Assembly: GCF_014201805.1 (NCBI RefSeq)
Contig: NZ_JACHFK010000004.1
Location: forward strand, 1 to 64,000
DNA: 64,000 nucleotides
Reading direction: 5' to 3'
Origin: Deinococcus metalli
GTDB taxonomy: Bacteria; Deinococcota; Deinococci; Deinococcales; Deinococcaceae
In this document: positions 18,325 through 26,352 of the stretch, piece after piece
Layout of the letters: each line of letters opens with the position of its first letter
Numbering within the stretch: position 1 is the stretch's first letter
Made by a program: the position numbers and the translations under genes
The notes under the pieces: generated by a model
Told to the model about the DNA's origin: nothing
Seen by the model: only the letters and a program-made list of their open reading frames with translations
Databases searched by the model: none

Positions 18325-18864
18325 ATGCCGACCCTGCCCGTGTTCCCGCTGCGCTCAGCCCTCCGTCCGGCCGTGGTGGCCCTGGCCCTGCTGGTCACGG
18401 CCAGCCTCGGCGGTCCCCCACACGGCGCGTCGGCCCAGGGTGCGGACGCCCCCACGCAGACGCTGGTGATCAACTATCCCAATCCGGGCGTGCCCTCCGG
18501 GGCGGCCGGGTCCGCGCTGTACAAGGGCCTGGTGTACGTGACCATCGTGCCGGCCGGCGCGTCGGCACCGGTGGCGACCTCGCAACTGTCGCCCAGCCAG
18601 CGGGACGTGCGGGCGCTGCCTCTCGGCACGTACGAGGTCCGGTTCGCCGTGCGCAGCGGCAGCGAGCTGAAGACCTTCATCCTGCGGGACGTGATCCTGC
18701 GGTCCGACCGTGCCAACGCCGTCAGTGTCGAGGTGAACCTGGACGCCAAGACGACCGTCGTGGGCGGGGACATGAGTGCCCAGCAGATGGCCGCGCTGAT
18801 CCGGCAGCTGCAGGCGCAGGTGGCCGCCCTGCAACAGCAGCTCGCGGCCCTGACGCCCAAGTAG
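18325..18864 (+). CDS. Secreted protein with C-terminal coiled coil
   Basis: 179 aa. The N-terminal signal peptide (VVALALLVTASLGG, likely cleavage near ASA-QG) is followed by a beta-rich domain resembling a carboxypeptidase-regulatory or PEGA-like module (LVYVTIVPAGA, LPLGTYEVRFAV). A C-terminal heptad-like helix (MAALIRQLQAQVAALQQQL) probably oligomerises. The ATG follows GGAG at 18315-18318. I cannot name a family; it looks periplasmic or surface-exposed. It converges with the stressosome operon, 20 bp away. Confidence 0.65.
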   Translation: MPTLPVFPLRSALRPAVVALALLVTASLGGPPHGASAQGADAPTQTLVINYPNPGVPSGAAGSALYKGLVYVTIVPAGASAPVATSQLSPSQRDVRALPLGTYEVRFAVRSGSELKTFILRDVILRSDRANAVSVEVNLDAKTTVVGGDMSAQQMAALIRQLQAQVAALQQQLAALTPK

Positions 18865-18884
18865 CGGGCACGCAGCGGGCGGGC

Positions 18885-20060
18885 TCAGCGCGGCCGGGGC
18901 AGCGTGAAGCCGAAGGTCGCGCCCTGCCCGCCGTGCGACTCGGCAAATACCTGGCCGCCGTGGCGGGCCACGATCCGCCGCACGGTCGCCAGCCCCACGC
19001 CGGTGCCCTCGAAGGCCTCGTAGCGGTGCAGGCGCTGGAAGACCCCGAACAGCTTGCCGGTGTACGCGGCATCGAAGCCCTCGCCGTTGTCGCGCACGAA
19101 CACGGCCCACTCGTCGGGCCGCGTCTCCGCCCAGATGCGGACACTCGCGTGCTCGCGGTTCTTCGAGAACTTCACGGCGTTGCTGATCAGGTTCGTCATC
19201 ACCTGCTGGAGCGTGGCGACGTCGCCCGTCACGTGCGGGAGCGGCGCGACCTCCCACGCGACCGGCCGGCCGGGGAACTCCAGGTCCGCGTCGCGCTGCG
19301 CCTGGCGCACCAGTGCGGCCAGATCGACCGTCACGGCCCGCAGTTCCTGCCGGGACGTGCGGGACAGCAGCAGCATGGCGTCGATCAGCGCGTTCATGCG
19401 CTCGGCCGCGTCCCGGATGATGGCCACCTGCCGCTCCACCTTCGCGTTCGGGGTGCGGCTCAGTTCCCGCAGGGCCAGGTCGGCGAAGCCCGTGATGTGC
19501 CGCACCGGGGTGCGCAGGTCGTGCGACGCGGAGTACGTGAAGGCCTCGAGTTCCTCGTTGGCCAGCCGCAGCGCCTCGTTGCTGCGGGTCAGCTCGGTCT
19601 GCTGCTCGACGAGCTGGCGCGTCCGCGTCTCGATGCGCTGCTCCAGGGTCGCGTTGAGGGTCCGGACGGTCGCCTCGGCTGCCCGCATCCGCAGCAGCGC
19701 GCGCACGCTGGCGAGCAGCACCTGCGGATCGACGGGGTGCACAAGGTACGCGTCCGCGCCGGCGTCCAGTCCGCGGGCCATGTCCGGCGCGCTGAGGTAC
19801 GACGCCGAGACCATCAGGATCGCCACGTGCTGCACGTCCGGGTCGGCGCGGATGGTGCGGCACAGCGTGAAGCCGTCCACGTCCGGCAGATTGATGTCCA
19901 GCACCACCAGCTCCGGGCCGTGGTGCAGGGCCGCCAGGGCGCCGGCCCCGTCGCTCGCCTCCAGCACCTCGTGTCCGCCCAGACGCAGCGTGCGGCCCGT
20001 GACGTAGCGGCCGGCGTCGCTGTCGTCCACCACCAGGATGCGGGGGAGGTCCGCGCTCAC
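18885..20060 (-). CDS. Receiver-histidine kinase (REC-HisKA-HATPase)
   Basis: 391 aa with an N-terminal receiver (ILVVDDSD, phosphoacceptor in LVVLDINLPDVDG, about 1-125), a coiled linker, the phosphoacceptor His180 in SASHDLRTPVRH, and an ATPase domain (NLISNAVKF, DNGEGFD, GTGVGLATV). There is no membrane segment. The start overlaps the stop of the preceding hybrid kinase (ATGA), so it is the last gene of the six-gene stressosome operon. A receiver placed before the kinase core suggests it is switched by phosphotransfer from another kinase, plausibly the one encoded just upstream. Confidence 0.9.
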   Translation of the reverse strand: MSADLPRILVVDDSDAGRYVTGRTLRLGGHEVLEASDGAGALAALHHGPELVVLDINLPDVDGFTLCRTIRADPDVQHVAILMVSASYLSAPDMARGLDAGADAYLVHPVDPQVLLASVRALLRMRAAEATVRTLNATLEQRIETRTRQLVEQQTELTRSNEALRLANEELEAFTYSASHDLRTPVRHITGFADLALRELSRTPNAKVERQVAIIRDAAERMNALIDAMLLLSRTSRQELRAVTVDLAALVRQAQRDADLEFPGRPVAWEVAPLPHVTGDVATLQQVMTNLISNAVKFSKNREHASVRIWAETRPDEWAVFVRDNGEGFDAAYTGKLFGVFQRLHRYEAFEGTGVGLATVRRIVARHGGQVFAESHGGQGATFGFTLPRPR

Positions 20061-21832
20061 GGCGCCTCCGACGTGGGGGTCCCGAGCCGCGCGCTCACGG
20101 CCCGCGTCAGCGCGTCGGGGTTGCCGGCGAACACCTGCGCCTTGGACAGCACCGCGGCGTCCAGCGCCTTCAGGCGGGCGCCCAGGTCCGGCGTGATGAC
20201 CTGGGCCGTCACGACCAGAACCGGAACGGAGCCGCCGCGGGGCTGAGCGCGCAGCGCGTCCAGGAACGCGAGGCCGTCCATGCCCGGCATGCTGAGGTCA
20301 AGCAGCACCAGCGCGGGCGCCGCCTCCGCCACCAGCGTGAGACCCTCGGCCCCGGACGCCGCCTCGACGGTCTGAGCGCGCCACGGGGCCAGCAGCGCCC
20401 GCAGCCGCTCACGGTCGCCGGGCGTGTCGTCCACCAGCAGAACGCGGGGTCCGGCCAGTGGGGCCGCCGCGTCCGGGCCAGGGCCGGCGGGGGCACCGGG
20501 CCGGCGCACGTGGACCGGCAGGGTCACCGTGAAGCACGAGCCCTCGCCCACCGCGCTGCTCACCTGCACGTGCCCGCCGAGCTGCTCGGCGAACTGCCGG
20601 GCCAGCGACAGGCCCAGGCCGCTGCCGCTGCCGCGCCCCGCGCCGGGCGGACCCACCTGCGAGAAGTCCTGAAAGAGCCGCGCCTGGTCGCCGGCGGTGA
20701 TGCCCGTTCCCGTGTCCGTCACGCCCAGCGTGATCCACTCGCTGCGGCCGTCCACGATGGCCCACACGTTCACCTCGCCGGCCGCCGTGAACTTCAGGGC
20801 GTTGGAGATGAAGTTGCGCAGGATGCGCGTGGTCCGCGCCTCGTCCCCGTGCAGGGTGGGCAGCCCGGCGACCGGCCCGAACACCAGCCGCACCTGCGGC
20901 GCCGACACCAGCGGCTGGAACAGCGCGCGCAGCCCGGCGAACATGCCCGCGACCTCGAAATCGTCGAGGTGCGGCTCGGACCGGCCCGCCCGCAGCCGCG
21001 CCTGGTCCAGCAGGTCGTCCACCATCGTCAGCAGTTCGCCGGCCGAGCGCTGCACGAGCTGCACCTGCCGCTCCTGCTCGGAGCTCAGGTCGCCGTCCTG
21101 CCGCTCCACCAGCAGCCGCGTGAGGCCCAGGATCGAACTCAGCGGCGTGCGGAACTCGTGGCTCATGTACGACAGGAACATCGCCTGCACGCGGTTCGCC
21201 TCGCGCAGCTGCGCGGCCTGCTCCTCCAGCTCGCCGTACAGCGCGACCACGCCGCGGTTGGTGTTCTCCAGCTCCTGATTGAGCGCCGCGAGCTGCTCCT
21301 CGCGGTGCCCGAGGGCGGCCAGCGCGTCCAGCAGTTCCCGGTTCTGCACCCGCAGTTCCTGCAGGGGAGAGACCGGCTGCGCGGCGGCCACCGCGCGGAT
21401 CACGCGGTCGAGGTCCGGCGGCGTGACCGGGGTCGCCGCCGGCAGCCGCTTGCCCAGCCGGATCACGGTGTGGCCGGGCCGTGAATCCACGTCGAAGGTG
21501 TCGGACATCCGGCGGGCGCCCGCGAGGCCGAGGCCCATGCCGGTGCTGGAGACGTGGCGTCCCGCAAGGATGTCGTCCAGCGCCGCGATCCCCGGCCCGT
21601 GGTCGCTCACGGTGATCAGCAGGAGGCGCTGGGCCGGCTGCACCTGGACGTCCACCTGCCCGCCGCCTGCGTACTGGACGGCGTTGCGCGACAGCTCGGA
21701 CACGGCGGTGGCCAGCCGGGTCTGGTCCTGCCCCGGCACGCCCAGATGGCCGGCAATCATGCGCGTCCAGCGCCGCGCCACCACCACGTCCTGGTCCGTG
21801 TGGAGCCGCACCGACAGCAGCGCGACGGTCAC
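20057..21832 (-). CDS. RsbT-like ATPase fused to a hybrid histidine kinase
   Basis: 591 aa from a GTG at 21832 that overlaps the upstream stop (GTGA). Domain order: an N-terminal RsbT/RsbW-like ATPase (about 1-130, with TAVSELSRNAVQYAGGG, DHGPGI, GMGLGLAGARRM); a coiled coil; HisKA with His225 in YMSHEFRTPLSS; HATPase (NFISNALKF, DTGTGIT, GSGLGLSLARQ); and a C-terminal receiver with LVLLDLSMPGMDG. An anti-sigma-type serine kinase module joined to a hybrid kinase is unusual and would link stressosome partner switching to phosphorelay signalling. That link is inferred from domain order and operon position. Confidence 0.88.
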   Translation of the reverse strand: MTVALLSVRLHTDQDVVVARRWTRMIAGHLGVPGQDQTRLATAVSELSRNAVQYAGGGQVDVQVQPAQRLLLITVSDHGPGIAALDDILAGRHVSSTGMGLGLAGARRMSDTFDVDSRPGHTVIRLGKRLPAATPVTPPDLDRVIRAVAAAQPVSPLQELRVQNRELLDALAALGHREEQLAALNQELENTNRGVVALYGELEEQAAQLREANRVQAMFLSYMSHEFRTPLSSILGLTRLLVERQDGDLSSEQERQVQLVQRSAGELLTMVDDLLDQARLRAGRSEPHLDDFEVAGMFAGLRALFQPLVSAPQVRLVFGPVAGLPTLHGDEARTTRILRNFISNALKFTAAGEVNVWAIVDGRSEWITLGVTDTGTGITAGDQARLFQDFSQVGPPGAGRGSGSGLGLSLARQFAEQLGGHVQVSSAVGEGSCFTVTLPVHVRRPGAPAGPGPDAAAPLAGPRVLLVDDTPGDRERLRALLAPWRAQTVEAASGAEGLTLVAEAAPALVLLDLSMPGMDGLAFLDALRAQPRGGSVPVLVVTAQVITPDLGARLKALDAAVLSKAQVFAGNPDALTRAVSARLGTPTSEAP

Positions 21833-22821
21833 GCGGTCTCCTTGACCACCACGACCGTCACGTCGTCGTGTGCGCGGCGGTACTCGCGCGTCAGGACGCC
21901 GGCGATGACCGCCGCGCGCCGGCGCCGCAGGCCGGGCCACACGTCCAGGTTCCAGCTGCTGCTCAGGCCGTCGCTGTGCACCACCAGCGCCGCGTCTGCC
22001 GACCACGGCAGCGTGACGGGCATGGCGCGGCGCACCGCCTGCCCGAGCGTGCCGCTGTGCGACAGCAGGCCGCGGCGGTGCTCGGCGTCCAGCACCGCGC
22101 CCGCGATGTTGCCGGCCCCGGCGTAGCGCAGTTCGCGGGCGTCCAGATCGAGTTCGGCCACGGCGGCCACGGCGCCCCGGGTGGACCGCAGCGCGCCGTG
22201 CAGGCGCTGCAGCACGTCCGGCGGCGTCAGGTGCGGCGCGCCGGTGAAGGCGTCCACGCCCGCCTGCGCCGCGGCGTGCGCGCCCGGCCCGTGCCCCAGG
22301 CCGTCGATCACCAGCAGCCGCAGCTGGGTCTCGCCGGGCAGCGCGGCCCAGTCGTCCCCGCTCTGCACCTCGTCCGGGTGCGGGAGCTGCACCGCTCCGA
22401 TGTCGAAGGCGCCGGGCGGCGGCACGTCGCGGCGCTCGGCCAGCTGTGCGTACACCACGCTGCCCCTGCGCTCGGCCGAGTACACGTCGAAGGCGTTCGC
22501 CAGCCGGATCACCGCGCCCAGCCCGGTGCCGGGCGTGCCGGCCGTCGAGTAGCCGTCGCGCAGCACCTCCCCGATGCGTGCGATGCCCGGCCCGCGGTCC
22601 AGCGCGAGCAGGTCCAGGCGGCCGAACGCGGCCGGCGACACCACCAGCTCGCCCTCGGGCGCGTGCTTGAGCACGTTGGTGGCGAGTTCGGTGGCCACGA
22701 TGGCCACGTCCGAACGCCGCGCCTCCGCGAACCCCAGCCGGCCGGCGATGTCGGCCGCCACCCGCCGCGCCTCGCCCACGCCGCTCGCGTCGGTCACGGG
22801 CACCCGCACGCTCAGCGGCAT
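21829..22821 (-). CDS. PP2C (SpoIIE/RsbX-type) phosphatase with N-terminal RsbT-like ATPase domain
   Basis: 330 aa. Residues about 1-125 form an ATPase domain of the RsbT class (VATELATNVLKHA, DRGPGIAR, GTGLGAVIR). Residues about 135-330 are a PP2C phosphatase with its metal ligands intact: LLVIDGLGHG, GNIAGAVLD, VHSDGLSSSW and HDDVTVVVV. RsbX and RsbU dephosphorylate stressosome or anti-anti-sigma proteins. Here both the kinase-like and phosphatase modules sit in one chain, so it may reset RsbR/RsbS. It follows rsbT by 31 bp and overlaps the next gene. Confidence 0.88.
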   Translation of the reverse strand: MPLSVRVPVTDASGVGEARRVAADIAGRLGFAEARRSDVAIVATELATNVLKHAPEGELVVSPAAFGRLDLLALDRGPGIARIGEVLRDGYSTAGTPGTGLGAVIRLANAFDVYSAERRGSVVYAQLAERRDVPPPGAFDIGAVQLPHPDEVQSGDDWAALPGETQLRLLVIDGLGHGPGAHAAAQAGVDAFTGAPHLTPPDVLQRLHGALRSTRGAVAAVAELDLDARELRYAGAGNIAGAVLDAEHRRGLLSHSGTLGQAVRRAMPVTLPWSADAALVVHSDGLSSSWNLDVWPGLRRRRAAVIAGVLTREYRRAHDDVTVVVVKETA

Positions 22822-22852
22822 GGCGCTCCTGCCCAGACGTGCCGCGCGCCGG

Positions 22853-23260
22853 TCACAGCCACTTCACGACCGTGATGCGCGTGTACGCGCCGGGCTGGGT
22901 GTCGATACTGAACTCGTCCATCAGGCGCCGCGAGCCGCTGAGGCCCAGGCCCAGGCCGTTGCCGGTGGTGAAGCCGTCCTGCAGGGCGCGCGGCACGTCC
23001 GGGATGCCCGGCCCGTGGTCCTCGAACACCAGCTTGAGGCCAGGGCGGGCGGCCTGCACCACGCTCAGGTGCACGTGCCCGCCGCCGCCGTGCACCAGGG
23101 TGTTGCGCGCGAGTTCCGACGCGGCGGTCACGATCTTCGTCTGGTCCACCAGCCGGAAACCCAGCTCCTCGGCCCGCCGGCGCGTCACCTGCCGCACGCG
23201 CACGACGTCGTCCTCCATGCGGACCGCCAGGGTCTCACCGGTCACGACGGACGACGTCAC
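22853..23260 (-). CDS. rsbT: Stressosome serine/threonine kinase RsbT
   Basis: A 135-aa GHKL-type kinase. The N box (ASELARNTLVHGGGG), G1 (EDHGPGIPD) and G2 (GNGLGLGLSGSRRLMD) motifs are all present. In the Bacillus model RsbT phosphorylates RsbR and RsbS under stress and is then released to activate an output protein. The gene overlaps rsbS by 26 nt and is followed by the phosphatase gene. There is no rsbU, rsbV, rsbW or sigB visible, so its target must be something else. Confidence 0.92.
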   Translation of the reverse strand: MTSSVVTGETLAVRMEDDVVRVRQVTRRRAEELGFRLVDQTKIVTAASELARNTLVHGGGGHVHLSVVQAARPGLKLVFEDHGPGIPDVPRALQDGFTTGNGLGLGLSGSRRLMDEFSIDTQPGAYTRITVVKWL

Positions 23261-23630
23261 GTGCCTTCCCTCCGGGCGTCCCCTGACCCTGGAGCAGGGC
23301 CATGCCGCGCTCGACGGAGATCGCGGTGCGCACGCCCTCCCAGCGCACGCCCAGTTCGACCAGAGTGATGGCGACGGCAGGCCGCATGCCCACGATCACC
23401 GTCTCGGCGGCCAGCACCCGGCTGACGGCCGCGATGTTCCCCAGCACCCGCCCGATGAAGGAGTCCACCATGTCCAGGCTCGAGATGTCGATCAGGACGC
23501 CGCGCGCGTGGTGCCGGACGATCTCGCTCGCCAGGTCTTCCTGCAGCGCCAGCGCCAGGCGGTCGTGCAGGTCCACCTGGACGCTGACCAGCAGGCACGA
23601 GCCCAGGTTCAGGATGGGAACGCGGTCCAC
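23235..23630 (-). CDS. rsbS: Stressosome scaffold protein RsbS
   Basis: A 131-aa single STAS domain, starting with GTG at 23630, 4 nt after the rsbR stop; the next possible initiators are inside the domain. It contains VPILNLGSCLLVSVQVDL and GVLIDISSLDMVDSF. Ser57 in VDSF aligns with the RsbT-phosphorylated serine of Bacillus RsbS by position. In the stressosome, RsbS and RsbR form the core that sequesters RsbT. Confidence 0.92.
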   Translation of the reverse strand: MDRVPILNLGSCLLVSVQVDLHDRLALALQEDLASEIVRHHARGVLIDISSLDMVDSFIGRVLGNIAAVSRVLAAETVIVGMRPAVAITLVELGVRWEGVRTAISVERGMALLQGQGTPGGKARDVVRRDR

Positions 23631-23634
23631 GGCG

Positions 23635-24489
23635 CTACGCGTCCGCGCCGGACACGATCTGGAAGCCGCCCCGGCCGAGCGCCAGTTGCAGCGCGTCGGC
23701 CAGGCTGGCGCGGGTGGACACGCCGGACAGGTCGATGCCCAGATGCACGATGGTCTGCGCGATCTGCGGCCGGATGCCGCTGATGATGCAGTCCGCACCC
23801 ATCAGCTTGGCGGCCGCGACGGTCTGGAGCAGGTGCTGGGCCACCAGGGTGTCCACCGTGGGCACGCCCGTGATGTCGATGATGGCGATGGTGGACCCGG
23901 TGTCCACGATGCGCTGCAGCAGCGTCTCCATCACGATCTGGGTGCGCTGGCTGTCCAGCGTGCCGATCAGCGGCAGCGCCACCACGCCGTCCCACAGTTT
24001 CACGACCGGGGTGGACAGTTCCAGCATCTCCTGCCGCTGGCGCTCGATGATCTGCTCGCGCGACTTCTGGTACACGTCCAGCGTGTACAGCCCCAGCTGG
24101 TCAATCAGCACCGTGACGTCCCACACGGCGTCCGCGAGTACCTCGGGCTGCGCGGTCAGCTCCTGGCGCAGACGCCCGAACAGCGGCTGCTTGAGGGAAA
24201 ACACGAAGGTCGCCACCTCCGACGGCGTGAAGCCCTGGCCCGCGCGGGAGCGCGCCAGCTGCTCCAGGAACGCCCTGACGTCTCCCCACGCCGCGCTGCC
24301 GATGTCCCCCCCGGTTCGCACGCCCTGGCGGAACAGCGTCAGGAAGGTCCCGGACTCCCGCCGCAGTTCGACCTCGCTGATGAGGTCGCGGCGCATGGTG
24401 ACCGCGTTGAGCTGCTCCAGCACCCAGTAGTCGAGGAAGGAGTCATCCTCTGACAGGAGGCGGGCGATGCGGTCTGTGGTGGCGGTCAT
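23635..24489 (-). CDS. rsbR: Stressosome sensor protein RsbR
   Basis: 284 aa. The N-terminal half (about 1-150) is an all-helical non-haem globin-like sensor domain, and the C-terminal STAS domain (about 165-284) contains IAIIDITGVPTVDTLVAQ and IISGIRPQIAQTIVHLGI. Thr214 and Thr246 lie in the segments that carry the RsbT-phosphorylated threonines of RsbR paralogues. It is first in the six-gene operon. A TATAGT box at 24498-24503, 8 nt before the ATG, is the likely promoter, so the operon can be expressed apart from the upstream SDR gene. Confidence 0.92.
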   Translation of the reverse strand: MTATTDRIARLLSEDDSFLDYWVLEQLNAVTMRRDLISEVELRRESGTFLTLFRQGVRTGGDIGSAAWGDVRAFLEQLARSRAGQGFTPSEVATFVFSLKQPLFGRLRQELTAQPEVLADAVWDVTVLIDQLGLYTLDVYQKSREQIIERQRQEMLELSTPVVKLWDGVVALPLIGTLDSQRTQIVMETLLQRIVDTGSTIAIIDITGVPTVDTLVAQHLLQTVAAAKLMGADCIISGIRPQIAQTIVHLGIDLSGVSTRASLADALQLALGRGGFQIVSGADA

Positions 24490-24497
24490 CAGCGGAC

Positions 24498-24503
24498 ACT
24501 ATA
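24498..24503 (-). promoter_or_regulatory. -10 box of the stressosome operon
   Basis: TATAGT on the minus strand matches five of six positions of TATAAT and ends 8 nt before the rsbR ATG, predicting a start of transcription at or next to the start codon. A weak -35 (CTGATT) lies 16 nt upstream. The 51-bp gap between the SDR stop and rsbR therefore contains an internal promoter. Confidence 0.55.
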
Positions 24504-24540
24504 CTCACGTGATCTGGAGAATCAGGGAGCGGCCGCACGG

Positions 24541-25296
24541 TCACCCCAGCGGCCGGCCGCCGTCCACCGGAATGACCGTGCCGGTCGTGAAGGTCAGGTG
24601 CGTCGCCGCGGCCAGCACGGCGCGGCCGACCTCCTGCGGCCGGGCGATGCGGCCCAGCGGCGTGCGGTCCGCCTGCGCGGCGATCAGGTCCGGCGGCATA
24701 CGCGCCGCGTACTCGCCGTCCACCCACCCGGGCGACACGCTGAGCACCCGGATGTCCGGCGCCAGGGCGCGCGCCAGCGAGCGGGTCATGGAGTCCAGGG
24801 CCGCCTTGGACGCGCAGTAGGCCACGTTCGAACCCAGGCCCGTGACGGCCGCCACCGACGAGATGTTCACGACCAGACCGTCCCCGCCGGCGCGCAGCAG
24901 CGGCGCGAGGGCGCGCACGCTCGCGAAGGGGCCGCGCACGTTCACGCGCAGGATGGTGTCGATCCACTCGTCGCTCAGGCCGTCCAGATCCGCGTGCGGC
25001 ACCGGCGTGGTGACCCCGGCGTTGTTCACCAGCACGTCGAGCCGGCCCTCGGTGGCGTGGATGCTGGCAGCGGCGGCGGCCAGCACGGCGGAGTCGTCGA
25101 CCGCCACGCGCAGGGCGCGGTGGCCGTGGCCCGGCAACTCGGCGGCCAGGGCGGCGGCGCGCTCCTCGCTGCCGGCGTAGCACACGATGACGGCCGCGCC
25201 CGCACCTGCGAGCGTCTCGCAGATTGCGCTGCCGATCCCGCCGGCCCCGCCGGTGACCAGGGCGACGCGGCCCGCGAGGGGGTCGGTCCCGCTCAC
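24541..25296 (-). CDS. SDR family oxidoreductase of the catabolic island
   Basis: A 251-aa classical SDR: TGGAGGIGSAI cofactor motif, NNAGVTTPV, serine in NISSVAAVTG, catalytic Tyr-Lys in YCASKAAL, and a C-terminal TGTVIPVDGGRPLG. Such proteins resemble FabG-type 3-hydroxyacyl or sugar-acid dehydrogenases. The GTG at 25296 overlaps the lacI-family stop (GTGA), so it is the last gene of the leftward operon and presumably oxidises or reduces an intermediate of the pathway. Confidence 0.88.
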   Translation of the reverse strand: MSGTDPLAGRVALVTGGAGGIGSAICETLAGAGAAVIVCYAGSEERAAALAAELPGHGHRALRVAVDDSAVLAAAAASIHATEGRLDVLVNNAGVTTPVPHADLDGLSDEWIDTILRVNVRGPFASVRALAPLLRAGGDGLVVNISSVAAVTGLGSNVAYCASKAALDSMTRSLARALAPDIRVLSVSPGWVDGEYAARMPPDLIAAQADRTPLGRIARPQEVGRAVLAAATHLTFTTGTVIPVDGGRPLG

Positions 25297-26321
25297 GAGC
25301 GGTTCCCGGCGACGGTGTCGCGCCAGATCAGTTCGGGGGCGTGCAGTCGGGGACCATTGCCCGGCTGCGGGTCGTCCAGGGCGCGCAGGGCGTCCTCGAC
25401 CATCGCCTCGAGCGGCTGGCCGATGGTGGTCAGCCGGTACGCGAGGCGGGCCGACTCGTCGATGTTGTCGAATCCGATCACACTGACCTCGTCCGGCACG
25501 CGCCGGCCCAGCGTGCGCAGGGCGTCGAGCACGCCGATCGTCACGATGTCGTTCGCGCCGAAAAAACCGTCGGGCCGCTCGCCGGCGGCGTCGAGGTGAA
25601 GGGTGGCCTGCACGCCCCAGTCGTACTGGAAGGCGCGGGCGGGGGTGGCAACCGGCCGCACGCCCGCCTGTGCGAGGCGGTCCGTGAAGCCGCGCAGGCG
25701 GTCCTGGTGCGTGGAGGTGTCGGGGTCGCCGCCGATGAAGGCCAGGCGGCGCGCACCGGCGTCCAACAGCACCTGCGCCGCCAGCCGACCGCCGCTGTAG
25801 TTGTCGCACGCGACCGAGAGGAGCTGGTGCCCCGGCAGGTGCCGGTTGAACAGCAGCACCGGAATGCCGCCCTCCTGCACGTCGCCCAGGCTGGGCGGAC
25901 GGGCGTTCAGGCGGGTAGGGAAGACGATGGCCGCCTCGATCTGGTATGACCGTGCAGCGTCCAGCGTCTCCTGCACGTCGCGCCGGGCGTCGTGCGTGAG
26001 CAGCAGCGCCCGCTTGCCGCGCGCCTCGAGCGCCTTGGCGAACAGCGACAGCGCCTGCGGATAGAAGGGGTTGTGCAGTTCGCCCACGATCAGCGCCACG
26101 ATGCCGCTGCGCTGCGTGACCAGCGAGCGGGCGATCGCGTTGGGCTGGTAGCCCAATCTCTCGGCGGTCTCCAGCACCCGTCTCCGCGTCTCGGGGCTGA
26201 TGGACGCGCCCGGCGTGAAGGCCCGCGACACCGCCGACTGCGACACGCCCGCCGCGCGCGACACGTCGAGGGACGTGACCCGCTGGGTGGGGGGCGGTGA
26301 ACTCGTGGTCGGGCGGGTCAT
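25293..26321 (-). CDS. LacI family transcriptional regulator of the island
   Basis: 342 aa. The N-terminal helix-turn-helix (SLDVSRAAGVSQSAVSRAFT) and hinge (NAIARSL) are canonical, and the remainder is a periplasmic-binding-type ligand domain (IVALIVGELHNPFYPQ, RLAFIGGDPDTSTHQDRLRGF, VIGFDNID). It lies inside the leftward operon it probably controls. The two copies of TGAATACGTATGCAA between the divergent promoters have the central CG expected for a LacI hinge-helix contact. The ligand is unknown; most relatives bind sugars or sugar derivatives. Confidence 0.92.
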   Translation of the reverse strand: MTRPTTSSPPPTQRVTSLDVSRAAGVSQSAVSRAFTPGASISPETRRRVLETAERLGYQPNAIARSLVTQRSGIVALIVGELHNPFYPQALSLFAKALEARGKRALLLTHDARRDVQETLDAARSYQIEAAIVFPTRLNARPPSLGDVQEGGIPVLLFNRHLPGHQLLSVACDNYSGGRLAAQVLLDAGARRLAFIGGDPDTSTHQDRLRGFTDRLAQAGVRPVATPARAFQYDWGVQATLHLDAAGERPDGFFGANDIVTIGVLDALRTLGRRVPDEVSVIGFDNIDESARLAYRLTTIGQPLEAMVEDALRALDDPQPGNGPRLHAPELIWRDTVAGNRS

Positions 26322-26352
26322 GGACGTGCCCCCAGCATAAACGGCCGCTCCG

